41,642 nucleotides of DNA from an uncultured Caulobacteraceae bacterium (GCA_903923135.1 CAIXWN010000126.1:1-41642); one strand, 5' to 3'. Positions 16,112 to 24,621 are shown, counted from the first letter of the stretch. Notes: generated from the letters alone by a model not told the origin. Program-made: numbers and translations.

Positions 16112-16570
16112 TCAGGCCGCTTTCACCTTCAGCCGCGCGCCGCCCACCAGGGCGATCACCTCGATGCGCGCGCCCGCGGCGACAGGTTCCTCGTCGACAG
16201 CCTCGGCGGCCCACTCCTTGCCATCCACGAACACCCGGCCAAGTCCGCCCTCGAACGCGGCCGTCGCCTGACCAGCGCGCCCGATCAGCCGGGCATGGGG
16301 ATCGTTCGGATCGTGGCCCTTGCGGCCATCCCGGTTGATCAGGCGGCGGCCCAGATAGGTGCTGACGATGGTCAGCAGAGCGAACACGGCGGCCTGCCCG
16401 GGGAGGTTGAGGCCCGGGATCATGGCGACGACGCCCACCACGGCCGCCGATCCTGCCGGCCAGAGAAGCCAGCCTGACCCTGTGACGAGCTCCACGGTGA
16501 GAAAGATCGCCCCCACGGCCAACCAGGCCAGGAGCGCATGGCTGGCGAACAGGTCGAGGAACATGGTCAT
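16112..16570 (-). CDS. NfeD-family membrane protein
   Basis: 152-residue short-type NfeD protein. Two or three hydrophobic segments cover residues about 8-75, followed by a C-terminal OB-fold domain (L-I-G-R-A-G-Q-A ... G-R-V-F-V-D-G-K-E-W-A-A ... G-A-R-I-E-V-I-A-L-V-G). NfeD proteins work with SPFH/stomatin partners in membrane domain organisation and protein quality control. Here the partner lies directly upstream, 4 nt away, so the two form an operon and probably a complex. A second in-frame ATG, two codons in, is an equal start candidate. Confidence 0.9.
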   Translation of the reverse strand: MTMFLDLFASHALLAWLAVGAIFLTVELVTGSGWLLWPAGSAAVVGVVAMIPGLNLPGQAAVFALLTIVSTYLGRRLINRDGRKGHDPNDPHARLIGRAGQATAAFEGGLGRVFVDGKEWAAEAVDEEPVAAGARIEVIALVGGARLKVKAA

Positions 16571-16574
16571 CGGT

Positions 16575-17558
16575 TCAGGCGCCCGCAGGAGGAGGCGCCG
16601 CCGGGGGAACGGCGGTGCGCCGGGGGGTAGCCGCTGCGGCTGCGGTGGAGTCGCGCCGGGCGGCGTTCACCAGTTCCGCGATGCCGGCGATGGAGCCGGC
16701 GATGCCGGCCATGTCGGTGGGCACGATCACGGTGCGCTGCTGTGGCGAGTCGGCCAGCTTGGCGAAGGCCTCGACGTATTTCTGGGCCACGAAATAGTTC
16801 AGGGCGTTGACGCTGCCCGACTCGATGGCGTCGGAAACGCTCTTGGTCGCCGCTGCTTCCGCCTCGGCCGATCGTTCGCGCGCTTCGGCGTCGCGATAGG
16901 CCGCCTCGCGCCGGCCCTCGGCCTGCAGGATGGCCGACAGCTTGGCCCCCTCGGCACGGGTGACGGCGGCCTGCTTCTCGCCCTCGGCCTCGGTGATCAC
17001 CGCCCGCTTCTCCCGCTCGGCCTTCATCTGCCGGGCCATGGCGTTGGTGATATCCGGCGGCGGCTGCAGGTCCTTGATCTCGATGCGCGCCACCTTGACG
17101 CCCCAGGGGCCCGTGGCCTCGTCGATGACGGTGAGCAGGCGGGTGTTGATCTGGTCACGCTGCGAAAGCACCTCGTCGAGCTCCATGGATCCCACGACGG
17201 TTCGCAGGTTGGTCATGGTCAGCTGGCCGATGGCGAAGTTCAGATTGGCCACCCTGTAGGCGGCGGCGGCCACGTCCATCACTTGGATGAACACGATGGC
17301 GTCGACCTGCACGGTGACATTGTCCTTGGTGATCACCTCCTGGCGCGGCACGTCCAGTACCTGCTCCATGACGCTGACCTTGCGGCCTATGGCCTCCATG
17401 AACGGCATGAGGATGGTGATGCCGGGCTTGAGGGTGCGCGTATAGCGACCGAAGCGCTCGACGGTGTATTCAAACCCCTGAGGGACGATCTTGATCGCCG
17501 ACACGGCCAGGAACAACGCCAGGACTAGCGCGGCGCCCGAAAACAGTCCGAATTCCAT
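16575..17558 (-). CDS. SPFH/stomatin-family membrane scaffold protein (QmcA-like)
   Basis: 327 residues: one N-terminal membrane segment (about 5-22), then the SPFH/band-7 domain starting [17 protein letters not shown], and a long Ala/Glu/Arg-rich coiled coil (about 175-245, [17 protein letters not shown]). The tail is Ala/Pro rich and low complexity. Such proteins oligomerise at the inner membrane and regulate proteases or lipid domains. Two in-frame GTG codons directly precede ATG 17558; GGGGATC fits the ATG. It forms an operon with the downstream nfeD-like gene. Confidence 0.92.
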   Translation of the reverse strand: MEFGLFSGAALVLALFLAVSAIKIVPQGFEYTVERFGRYTRTLKPGITILMPFMEAIGRKVSVMEQVLDVPRQEVITKDNVTVQVDAIVFIQVMDVAAAAYRVANLNFAIGQLTMTNLRTVVGSMELDEVLSQRDQINTRLLTVIDEATGPWGVKVARIEIKDLQPPPDITNAMARQMKAEREKRAVITEAEGEKQAAVTRAEGAKLSAILQAEGRREAAYRDAEARERSAEAEAAATKSVSDAIESGSVNALNYFVAQKYVEAFAKLADSPQQRTVIVPTDMAGIAGSIAGIAELVNAARRDSTAAAAATPRRTAVPPAAPPPAGA

Positions 17559-17638
17559 CACCACGATCCCCGGGTTTCAACCGGCCTGACGATACGCCTT
17601 TCCCCGAAGCGGCGCCATGGAGCGCGCTGGACGCAGCG

Positions 17639-19591
17639 CTAGACGGAAACCTGGGTGCCGAGCTCCACCGCGCGGCCCGGCGGAATCTTGAAGAAGTCCG
17701 TGGGATTGGCGGCGTTCTTCATCAGGAAGATGAACAGGTGATCCTGCCAGAGGGGCATCCCCGAGCGCACGTCCGGCACGATCGAGCGACGTCCCATGAA
17801 GAAGCTCGTGGACATGATGTCGAACTTCAGACCCAGCGACCGGCACTTCGTCAGCGTCTTGGGAACGTTCGGGCTTTCCATGAAGCCGTAGGTCAGCGTC
17901 ACGCGCTTGAAGTCGGCGTTGATCGGCTCGATCCGCACCTGATCCTCCTCCCGGACCCGGGGGGTCTCGGCGGTCTCGACGGTGAGGATGACGTTGCGTT
18001 CGTGAAGGACCTTGTTGTGCTTGAGATTGTGCATCAGGGCCACCGGCGCGACGTCGGGGTTGGCGGTCAGATACATCGCTGTACCCTTGGTGCGGTAGGG
18101 CGGCCGCCGGGATAGCATCTCGCAGAGGTCGGGCATGGAGACGCTGTCGGCGGTGGTCTTGTCCGTGAGGATGCGGATGCCCCGCGACCAGGTCCACATG
18201 ACGACGACCAGCCCGGCGCCGAACGCCAGCGGCAACCAGGCTCCCTCGGCGACCTTCAGCAGATTCGAGGCCAGGAACACCGTGTCCACCGCCGATACCG
18301 GCAGCAGCAGGGCGGCGATCTGCCATCGTTTCCACTTCCACATGTGGCGGGCGACCACATAGGCGAGCAGGGTGCTTATGAACATCGTTCCGGTCACCGC
18401 CGCGCCGTAGGCCGAGGCCAGACGGTGGGAGCTCTGGAACACCCCCAGCAGCAGCAGAACGCCGACCATCATCATGCCGTTGACAGCGGGAACGAAGATC
18501 TGGCCGGTCTGGGTTTCCGATGTACGCTTGATCTCGATACGCGGCAGCAGCGCCAGTTGCACCGCCTGGCGGGTCATGGAGAAGGCGCCGGTGATCACAG
18601 CCTGGCTGGCGATGACAGCCGCCGCCGTCGCCAGACCGAGAACGGGCCAGTAGGCGAAGTGCGGCACCATATCGAAGAAAGGGTTGTTGCGGTCGTGGGC
18701 GTGGTCAAGCACCAGGGCGCCCTGACCCAGATAGTTCAACGCTAGGCAGGGGAAGACCAGCCCGAGCCAGGCCGCCCGGATCGGGCCTTTTCCGAACTGA
18801 CCCATGTCGGCGTAGAGCGCCTCGGCCCCGGTCACCGCCAGGAACACGCTGCCCAGGATGATGAAGCCGACGAAGCTGTTCTCTGTCAGGAATCGCACGG
18901 CCCAGTAGGGGTTGAACGCCCGCAACACCGACAGATCGTCCCAGATATTGATCACGCCCAGGGCGGCGAGGGTCAAGAACCACAGCGACATCACCGGACC
19001 GAACAGGGCGGCCACGCTCTGGGTGCCCCGGGCCTGGACCAGGAACAGAGCCACCAGAATCGCCGCCGCGACGGGAAGCACGAAGGGCGCCAGAGGGTGT
19101 CCCAGGTGAGGCGCCCCTTTGAGGCCCTCGACGGCCGAGAGCACGGAGAAGGCGGGCGTGATCACCCCGTCGGCGTAGAACAACGCCACCCCAATGATAC
19201 CCAGCAGGAAGAGACCGGCCGACGGCCGGCCCAGCGCGCGCTGGGCGAGGGACAGCAGGGCTACCGGTCCGCCCTCACCCCGGTTGTCCGCCCGCATCAA
19301 GAAGACGATGTATTTTATGGTGACGATGAGCGTCAGGGTCCACAGGATGAGCGACACCACCCCCAGCACGGCGTGGTAGGGCGGGCCCATTGAGCGCGAA
19401 TGCGCGAGAGCCTCGCGCATGGCGTACAGCGGGCTGGTGCCGATATCGCCGAAGACCACGCCCACCGCGCCCAGACTCAGAGCGGCGAACCGACGACCGC
19501 GCGGGCGGCCGCCGTCAGCGGCCTCGGCGTCGCCCGAGCTGTCCACGGCTGACGCCTGGCCATCGGATTCGGTGGGAACGGCAACCCCCAA
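17639..19591 (-). CDS. kup: Kup-family potassium uptake permease
   Basis: 650-residue low-affinity K+/H+ symporter. The first helix carries the Kup signature G-V-V-F-G-D-I-G-T-S-P-L-Y, followed by A-D-N-R-G-E-G-G. About 12 membrane helices run to residue about 460, and a cytoplasmic C-terminal domain follows with M-P-L-W-Q-D and F-F-x-I-P-P-G-R-x-V-E-L-G. The start appears to be TTG 19591: GGAGG lies 10 nt upstream and no ATG or GTG occurs between it and the first helix. The frame continues 53 codons further but without family similarity. The gene stands behind a 215-nt gap after marC. Confidence 0.93.
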   Translation of the reverse strand: MGVAVPTESDGQASAVDSSGDAEAADGGRPRGRRFAALSLGAVGVVFGDIGTSPLYAMREALAHSRSMGPPYHAVLGVVSLILWTLTLIVTIKYIVFLMRADNRGEGGPVALLSLAQRALGRPSAGLFLLGIIGVALFYADGVITPAFSVLSAVEGLKGAPHLGHPLAPFVLPVAAAILVALFLVQARGTQSVAALFGPVMSLWFLTLAALGVINIWDDLSVLRAFNPYWAVRFLTENSFVGFIILGSVFLAVTGAEALYADMGQFGKGPIRAAWLGLVFPCLALNYLGQGALVLDHAHDRNNPFFDMVPHFAYWPVLGLATAAAVIASQAVITGAFSMTRQAVQLALLPRIEIKRTSETQTGQIFVPAVNGMMMVGVLLLLGVFQSSHRLASAYGAAVTGTMFISTLLAYVVARHMWKWKRWQIAALLLPVSAVDTVFLASNLLKVAEGAWLPLAFGAGLVVVMWTWSRGIRILTDKTTADSVSMPDLCEMLSRRPPYRTKGTAMYLTANPDVAPVALMHNLKHNKVLHERNVILTVETAETPRVREEDQVRIEPINADFKRVTLTYGFMESPNVPKTLTKCRSLGLKFDIMSTSFFMGRRSIVPDVRSGMPLWQDHLFIFLMKNAANPTDFFKIPPGRAVELGTQVSV

Positions 19592-19806
19592 GTAAAGACA
19601 CCCTCCAGGACGTCCCGCAGCCGGGATCGCCGCGCCGGAGCCACGGCGATGGGCGGGCGCGGTACACCCGATCCGGGTCCCGTTCAATCGCTCAGGGTCC
19701 CTGGCCCGCGAACAATCGCGCTTCAGGCCCTTGCGACGGCTTTTGGGCAAGCCGTGAGGCGGTCCCGTGGACCGGCAGAACGGTGTGCGCGCGGCAGGCT
19801 CAGCCC

Positions 19807-20565
19807 CTAGTGGCCGGCCGGACGCGTCAGCGCGCCCCCGCCCTGCAGGCTGGGCGCCGGAGGCCCCGATCTGTGTTCATGCTGATAGGGCGCCGCGGTG
19901 TCCCGCCGGACCAGATTGACCGTCGAGCCGGCCAGACCGGTGAGCATGAACTGAATGGCCATCGCGCAGAGGATCAGGCCCAGGACCCGCACAATGATGG
20001 CCATGCCGATCTTGCCGAGCGCCCGCGAAATCAGGCTGGTGAACCAGAAGGCGACGACGATCAGCGAACAGACGACGGCGATCACCCCCAGACCCAGCGC
20101 TGTCCCGCCCGGGCCGAAGCGATGGGCCTCCTCGGCGTAGATCACCGCCGAACCGATCGCGCCCGGGCCGATGAGCAGCGGAATGCCGAAGGGGACAATC
20201 AGGCTCTCGAATCGTTCCTTCGCATAGGCCTGGGTCGACAGCTGCGCCGTCTCGGCGCCGGAATCGGCCATGGAATGGAGCAGGTCGCCTCGGGCCATGT
20301 CGAGCCCCAGGAGGAGCAGCAGGATCCCACCGGCGATGCGGAAGGCGGCCATGGAGATACCGAAGAACTGCAGGATCGCCAGCCCGGTCAGGTAGAAGAG
20401 GCCGAGGAACAGAAAGGCGAAGAGGGCGATGTAGACCGCCGTGAGCCGGCGGCCCGCCGCGGTCGCCCCGACCGTCGCGGCGGCGAAAAGCGGCACATTG
20501 CCCACCGGGTCGATGAGCGCGAACAGGGCGACAAAGAAGTTGATGGCGAATTCAGTCAGCGACAT
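19807..20565 (-). CDS. MarC-family integral membrane protein
   Basis: 252 residues with six predicted membrane helices. The start F-F-V-A-L-F-A-L-I-D-P-V-G-N-V-P-L-F is the MarC signature, and a matching half follows with P-F-G-I-P-L-L-I-G-P-G-A-I, giving the internal two-repeat structure of the family. MarC was once linked to multiple antibiotic resistance, a role since rejected; its substrate is unknown. The last about 35 residues are a polar, Pro/Gly-rich tail. A separate promoter probably serves the kup gene downstream. Confidence 0.92.
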   Translation of the reverse strand: MSLTEFAINFFVALFALIDPVGNVPLFAAATVGATAAGRRLTAVYIALFAFLFLGLFYLTGLAILQFFGISMAAFRIAGGILLLLLGLDMARGDLLHSMADSGAETAQLSTQAYAKERFESLIVPFGIPLLIGPGAIGSAVIYAEEAHRFGPGGTALGLGVIAVVCSLIVVAFWFTSLISRALGKIGMAIIVRVLGLILCAMAIQFMLTGLAGSTVNLVRRDTAAPYQHEHRSGPPAPSLQGGGALTRPAGH

Positions 20566-20664
20566 CCGCCGACGCTAGCGGATATCGGCCGCCGAGGCGA
20601 CGCTGTCACGAAACTGTCACAAAACGGGTTGGCGTCCGGCTGTGCACGTGTCACGTTCCGCATC

Positions 20665-21204
20665 ATGGGGGATGCTGGTGAAATCAGGGTGCGGACGCCC
20701 GTCCGTTCCAATCAGGCGGTGGAGTTCCTGCGCGTGGTGCAGCAGCACCACATTCAGTTGTCGTCCATGGCCGACTTCAAGGCCAACGTCCTGCTCGGGG
20801 CTTCCTTCCTGATCTTCACCACCTCCCTGAAGGAGATTCACGACGGTCACGCCTCGGTGGCCCTGATCCTACTGATGACCACCGCCTTCACGGCCGCGAC
20901 CCTGGTGGTTATGGCCATGCTGCCCGCCACCTCCCGCGGCCACAACCCCAAACCCAACCTGCTGTTCTTCGGCGTTTTCGCCCCCATGCCCGAAGAGGAG
21001 TTCCAGGCGAAGATGGCGGACCTCCTGCATGACGAGGAAAAACTCTGTGAGGCGATGGTTCGGGATATCCACCAGTTGGGCCGGGTGCTGCAGACCAAGA
21101 AATACTATCGTCTCGGTCAGGCCTATCGCGTGTTCTTCTATGGCCTGATGCCGTCGGGCGCCGCCGTCGTGCTGCAGGCGGCCTGGAAGATGCTTCACCT
21201 CTAG
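20665..21204 (+). CDS. Pycsar-effector-like membrane protein (DUF5706), orphan
   Basis: 179 residues matching the Pycsar effector/PycTM family (DUF5706): F-L-R-V-V-Q-Q-H-H-I-Q-L-S-S-M-A-D-F-K-A-N-V-L-L-G as the conserved first helix, two closely spaced membrane helices (about 40-85), a cytoplasmic part rich in Glu/Asp/Lys and a last hydrophobic helix near 155-172. In Pycsar anti-phage systems such proteins are activated by cCMP or cUMP and permeabilise the membrane. No nucleotide cyclase gene is adjacent, so this copy is probably a chromosomal relative rather than a defence module. ATG 20665 is chosen; GTG at codon 9 has a slightly better ribosome-binding site. Confidence 0.75.
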   Translation: MGDAGEIRVRTPVRSNQAVEFLRVVQQHHIQLSSMADFKANVLLGASFLIFTTSLKEIHDGHASVALILLMTTAFTAATLVVMAMLPATSRGHNPKPNLLFFGVFAPMPEEEFQAKMADLLHDEEKLCEAMVRDIHQLGRVLQTKKYYRLGQAYRVFFYGLMPSGAAVVLQAAWKMLHL

Positions 21205-21213
21205 GCGCGCCGC

Positions 21214-21417
21214 CTAGAAGTCCACCGCGACGCCCTTGCGTTCCCAGTCGCCGAACCGGGTGGGCTCAGGACCGGCCGGGCCGCCGCGCTCCAGCGAAAC
21301 CAAGAAGGCCGCCTGCGCGGTCTCGCGTCGCTGGGCAGCCTCCTCGAGCGCCCGGCGGGCGGCGTCGCTGAGCGGCTTGCCGGGTGCGGCGTTCGGGGGG
21401 AGCGGAACGTCTGGCAT
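21214..21417 (-). CDS. DUF1674 protein, SDHAF4-like succinate dehydrogenase assembly factor
   Basis: 67-residue protein. The C-terminal block G-P-E-P-T-R-F-G-D-W-E-R-K-G-x-A-V-D-F is the nearly invariant signature of DUF1674, the bacterial counterpart of mitochondrial SDHAF4, which binds flavinylated SdhA during complex II assembly. A helical, Ala/Arg/Glu-rich middle precedes it. ATG 21417 has AAGG eight bases upstream; an in-frame GTG at 21423 is possible. The gene is convergent with the Pycsar-like gene (9 nt between stops) and divergent from the TetR gene. Confidence 0.9.
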   Translation of the reverse strand: MPDVPLPPNAAPGKPLSDAARRALEEAAQRRETAQAAFLVSLERGGPAGPEPTRFGDWERKGVAVDF

Positions 21418-21473
21418 GACCACAGCCTTAGCGCCGTCCGAGGGTTCCCGCCAAGCCCTACGATTTAGGAGTT

Positions 21474-21489
21474 GATTGATCGATCAATC
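21474..21489. promoter_or_regulatory. Perfect 16-bp palindrome, likely TetR operator
   Basis: GATTGATCGATCAATC is a perfect palindrome lying 19 bp upstream of the TetR-family gene and about 57 bp from the divergent DUF1674 start. Its length and position suit autorepression by the adjacent regulator; this is inference from position and symmetry. Confidence 0.75.
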
Positions 21490-21507
21490 CAAGACAGGGT
21501 AAGTTGA

Positions 21508-22143
21508 ATGAAAACTCAACGCGAAAATTCGCGCCTGACCACGGCGGATCGGCTGGTGCTGACAGCCATGCGGTTGTTCGGCGAGAAGGGCTACGGCTCC
21601 ACCAGCGTCGCCGACATCCTGCGCGAGGCCGGCGCCAACTCGGGCAGCCTCTATCATGCGTTCCCGACCAAGCAGGATCTGCTGGTGGCCGTGCTCGGGC
21701 TCTATCGCGATGGAATCGAACCGATGCTGCTCGAGCCGGCCTGGACGGGGGTCGACGACCCGATCGAGCAGATATTCGCCCTTCTGGCCAGTTATCGGTC
21801 GCGGCTGGAGGCGACCGGTTGCACCTATGGCTGTCCGATCGGCAGCCTCGCCCTGGAACTTCACGAGCCCGACCCTCCCGTGCGCGAGGCCCTGGCAGTC
21901 AACTTCGATGGCTGGGTGAGCGCGGTCGAGGGCCGACTCCTGGCTGCACGGGACCGTTTGCCGGCGCAGACCGACATCCGCGCCCTGGCCCAGTTTGTCC
22001 TGACGGTGATGGAGGGAGGCGTGATGCAGTCGCGCACTCACCGCAGCCTGCAGGCCTTCGACGCCGGCGTCACCGTCCTGCGCGACTACTTTCAACGGCT
22101 TCAGACTCCGCCCCCAACCCCCGATTCCACGGAACGTTCATGA
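21508..22143 (+). CDS. TetR/AcrR-family transcriptional repressor
   Basis: 211 residues. The N-terminal DNA-binding domain is typical: A-M-R-L-F-G-E-K-G-Y-G-S-T-S-V-A-D-I-L-R-E-A-G-A-N-S-G-S-L-Y-H-A-F-P-T-K-Q-D-L-L. The C-terminal ligand domain has T-Y-G-C-P-I-G-S-L, as in the YcdC/LfrR-like group with TetR_C-type folds. Its stop overlaps the start of the SRPBCC gene (ATGA at 22140), so the two are translationally coupled. The palindrome just upstream is the likely operator. The inducing ligand is unknown and may relate to the SRPBCC protein's ligand. Confidence 0.92.
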   Translation: MKTQRENSRLTTADRLVLTAMRLFGEKGYGSTSVADILREAGANSGSLYHAFPTKQDLLVAVLGLYRDGIEPMLLEPAWTGVDDPIEQIFALLASYRSRLEATGCTYGCPIGSLALELHEPDPPVREALAVNFDGWVSAVEGRLLAARDRLPAQTDIRALAQFVLTVMEGGVMQSRTHRSLQAFDAGVTVLRDYFQRLQTPPPTPDSTERS

Positions 22144-22757
22144 AACACCCCCGCTTGAAACGCCCCTGTCTGGCCCTGGCGGCCCTGATGATCCTGCAGG
22201 CGGTCGCCGCCCCCGCCGCTACACCGCCTTCAGCGACGGCAGGCGCGCCGGCGTCGGCGCCGTCCGACATCGTCGACACCTCCTTCCTCACCGCCGACGG
22301 AGCCAGGACTCTGCAACTCTCCACGGTCATCGACGCACCGGTGGCGATCCTTTGGGCAGCCTTCACAAACGCCGACGAGTTCAAGCGCTGGAATTCGCCG
22401 GTGGCCGCCATCGATCTTCGCGTGGGCGGATCTCTGGAGGCCAGCTATGACGCGAGCCACCCGCTGGGCGATCCGGACAACATCAAGCACCGCATCATCA
22501 CCTTCCTGCCCGAGCGGCTGGTGGTGTTCCAGAACGTCCAAGCACCCCACGCCCTTCCCCACGCGGACCGTTTCCAGCGCACCGTCACCGTGCTTCAGTA
22601 TGAGCCGCTGGGGCCAGCCCGGACCCGTGTCACCTTGTCGTCGACCGGCTGGAGCGATGATGCGGATTCCCGGCAGGTCTATGATTTCTTCAACGCCGGC
22701 AACGCCGAGCTCCTGGCCAAGATGAAATCGGTCTACGGGGCCAGAAAGGCCCCCTGA
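22140..22757 (+). CDS. Exported SRPBCC/AHSA1-family protein
   Basis: 205 residues. A signal peptide (about 1-27, L-A-L-A-A-L-M-I-L-Q-A-V-A-A-P-A-A) precedes an activator-of-Hsp90-like START/SRPBCC domain: I-D-A-P-V-A-I-L-W-A-A-F-T-N-A-D-E-F-K-R-W, then G-G-S-L-E-A-S-Y and L-S-S-T-G-W. The fold is a hydrophobic-ligand cavity. An exported form is less common than the cytosolic one. Coupling to the upstream TetR gene suggests that the regulator controls it. Confidence 0.88.
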   Translation: MKHPRLKRPCLALAALMILQAVAAPAATPPSATAGAPASAPSDIVDTSFLTADGARTLQLSTVIDAPVAILWAAFTNADEFKRWNSPVAAIDLRVGGSLEASYDASHPLGDPDNIKHRIITFLPERLVVFQNVQAPHALPHADRFQRTVTVLQYEPLGPARTRVTLSSTGWSDDADSRQVYDFFNAGNAELLAKMKSVYGARKAP

Positions 22758-22819
22758 GCGCCCGCCTGCAGTCGGACCTCGCCCTTGCCCCGGAGGCGGG
22801 AACCGGGCAGGGGTCCCCG

Positions 22820-24103
22820 GTGAACGCCCAAGACGCCCCCGCCCCTGAATCCGCGCTCGTCGCCCGCCAGGGCGCCCTGACCCTGCTTCAGGCCGCGCTC
22901 GCCCGCCGCGGCGGGCTTGACGAGGCTCTCGGCGCGGGCCGCTTCTTGGCCCTTTCACCGCAGGATCGCAGCTTCGCCCGGGCCGTGGCAATGGCGGCCC
23001 TGCGCCATCTGGGACCTATCGACCGCGCCCTGGACGGCAAGCTCAAGCGCGAACCCACCGCCCCGATCCGCGATCTTCTTCGCCTGGGACTGGCCCAGGC
23101 CTTCTGGCTGGACACTCCCGCCTTCGCCGCCGTCGACACGACGGTCAGCCTGACGCCAAAGCCCCTGCGCGGCCTGGTCAATGCCGTGCTGCGCGGCGTC
23201 CTGCGAGACGGCGCGCCTGCCGAAGCCCCCGAATTTCTGGCCCCGCCCTGGCTGCTCGCCCGCTGGCGCGCGGCCTACGGCGAGGCCGACGCCCAGGCCA
23301 TCGCCGCCCAGATCGCCCTGGAGCCAGCCACCGACCTGACCCTGCGCGACCCACCCGACTCCGTCATGGCCGCGGATCTGGAGGCCGAGACCCTGGCTGG
23401 CGGCTCCCTCCGCCTGGTGCGCAGGGGCGATGTGGCCACATGGCCTGGCTATGACGAAGGCCGCTGGTGGGTGCAGGACGCCGCCGCCGCCATCCCGGCC
23501 CGCCTGCTGCGGGTCGAGGCCGGCCAGACGGCCGTGGATCTTTGCGCCGCCCCGGGTGGCAAGACCCTGCAGCTGGCCGCCGCGGGGGCGCGTGTCACCG
23601 CCCTGGACAAGTCCGCCGGTCGGCTCCGGCGGGTCGCTTCCGGACTCGCGCGCACTGGCCTGACAGCCGAGACCCTGACCGCCGACGCCGCAGATTGGGC
23701 GGATGCGCGCACTTTCGACGCCGCGCTGCTGGACGCGCCCTGTTCGGCAACCGGCACGTTCCGGCGTCACCCCGATGTGTTGTGGAACGCCCGGCCGGGA
23801 GATATTCCCTCGCTGAGCCAGGTGCAGGGCCGCCTGCTCGACTCCGCCGCCCGGCGCGTGACCCCCGGAGGCATACTGGTCTACAGCGTCTGCTCACTCG
23901 AGCCTGAGGAAGGCGAGGCGCAGGTTCGCGGCTTCCTGAAGCGCCATGCGGACTTCAGGCTCGAGCCGATGACGCTCGGCGAAGGCGGGGCGCCCGCCGC
24001 AGCCCTGAAGGCCGAAGGCTGGCTGCGCATCCTGCCGCATCATATCCGCGGCGGACTTGACGGTTTCTTCATCGCTCGATTCCGTCGTCATTCGGCGGAC
24101 TGA
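22820..24103 (+). CDS. rsmB: RsmB-type rRNA cytosine-C5 methyltransferase
   Basis: 427 residues: a NusB-like RNA-binding domain (about 15-135) and an S-adenosylmethionine methyltransferase domain with D-L-C-A-A-P-G-G-K-T (240-249). The catalytic cysteines are visible: Cys308 in D-A-P-C-S-A-T-G-T-F-R-R-H-P-D and Cys358 in Y-S-V-C-S-L-E-P-E-E. RsmB methylates C967 of 16S rRNA. The start is GTG 22820; a later start would cut into the NusB-like domain. It follows the SRPBCC gene by 62 nt and ends at a strong palindrome. Confidence 0.93.
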   Translation: MNAQDAPAPESALVARQGALTLLQAALARRGGLDEALGAGRFLALSPQDRSFARAVAMAALRHLGPIDRALDGKLKREPTAPIRDLLRLGLAQAFWLDTPAFAAVDTTVSLTPKPLRGLVNAVLRGVLRDGAPAEAPEFLAPPWLLARWRAAYGEADAQAIAAQIALEPATDLTLRDPPDSVMAADLEAETLAGGSLRLVRRGDVATWPGYDEGRWWVQDAAAAIPARLLRVEAGQTAVDLCAAPGGKTLQLAAAGARVTALDKSAGRLRRVASGLARTGLTAETLTADAADWADARTFDAALLDAPCSATGTFRRHPDVLWNARPGDIPSLSQVQGRLLDSAARRVTPGGILVYSVCSLEPEEGEAQVRGFLKRHADFRLEPMTLGEGGAPAAALKAEGWLRILPHHIRGGLDGFFIARFRRHSAD

Positions 24104-24109
24104 GGCACT

Positions 24110-24127
24110 GACGCCCCGCGGGGCGTC
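24110..24127. terminator. 18-bp GC palindrome between convergent genes
   Basis: GACGCCCCGCGGGGCGTC is a perfect palindrome lying between the rsmB stop (24103) and the stop of the small membrane protein (24126-24128). It can fold as a hairpin on either strand and probably terminates both genes. No long T-tract is present on either side. Confidence 0.6.
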
Positions 24128-24314
24128 AATGCATCCAGGCGGGCGTGGCAGAGCCGGTCTGGGTAAAGGCGAACAGCAGAACCGCCAGCAACACCGCGCC
24201 GACGACAACAATGCCGACCCCGACATAGGATTCCAGCTTTTCCGCGAGATGGCGCGGCTTCTTGTGGCTGACCGCCTGCTTGTGGTCGCCGTCGTGGAGT
24301 ACGTCCTGTTTCAT
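24126..24314 (-). CDS. Small single-pass membrane protein
   Basis: 62 residues: a basic/acidic N-terminal half (K-Q-D-V-L-H-D-G-D-H-K-Q-A-V-S-H-K-K-P-R-H) and one membrane helix (V-G-V-G-I-V-V-V-G-A-V-L-L-A-V-L-L-F-A-F), followed by a short tail. A good ribosome-binding site (GGGGAA) precedes the ATG, and the gene ends on a terminator palindrome shared with rsmB, so it looks expressed. I do not recognise the family. A possible general-stress promoter lies upstream. Confidence 0.6.
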   Translation of the reverse strand: MKQDVLHDGDHKQAVSHKKPRHLAEKLESYVGVGIVVVGAVLLAVLLFAFTQTGSATPAWMH

Positions 24315-24358
24315 GGTTTCCCCATTTCAAGGTTCGCGGGCATTCATCGCCGCCGGGC

Positions 24359-24382
24359 AACGAGGGAAAATATAAGCATTCC
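24359..24382 (-). promoter_or_regulatory. Possible EcfG/SigT-type general stress promoter
   Basis: Read on the minus strand, GGAAT (24382-24378) is followed after 15 bases by CGTT (24362-24359). The consensus for the alphaproteobacterial EcfG/SigT factor is GGAAC-N16/17-GTT, so there is one mismatch. It lies about 45 bp upstream of the small membrane protein start. The evidence is weak without mapping. Confidence 0.3.
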
Positions 24383-24621
24383 CTTAATTTTCGCGCCGCT
24401 GTGTGAACTTCGAATCCTTCCCGCTGCTGCGCTGCAACAATTCTACAGGGCGCCGAACTCTGGGTCAAATGGATATGAAAACTCTGGCTGGTCTTGAAGC
24501 GAACTTGCCCTGAGGTCGTCGAGGTTCGAGGTCAACCGCCCCGCACTGAGAGGCCAGCCGCGCCCGCCGGGGTCGCCCCGGCGCCGTCATTGACTCCCTG
24601 CGAGCCGGCCCTATTTTCAGC
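24383..24621. other. Non-coding stretch upstream of the purH leader
   Basis: I see no convincing gene here. The region probably carries the purH promoter. A short TTCGAATCC segment resembles a tRNA T-loop, but no cloverleaf can be drawn around it. Confidence 0.45.

Noticed and set aside
19390-20640. Long + strand open frame over marC, continuing into the Pycsar-like gene
   Set aside because: Only the part from 20665 shows family similarity. The upstream part is antisense to marC and the kup leader.
24400-24425. TTCGAATCC resembling a tRNA T-loop
   Set aside because: The flanking bases do not form a T stem, and no acceptor, D or anticodon arms fit at tRNA distances.
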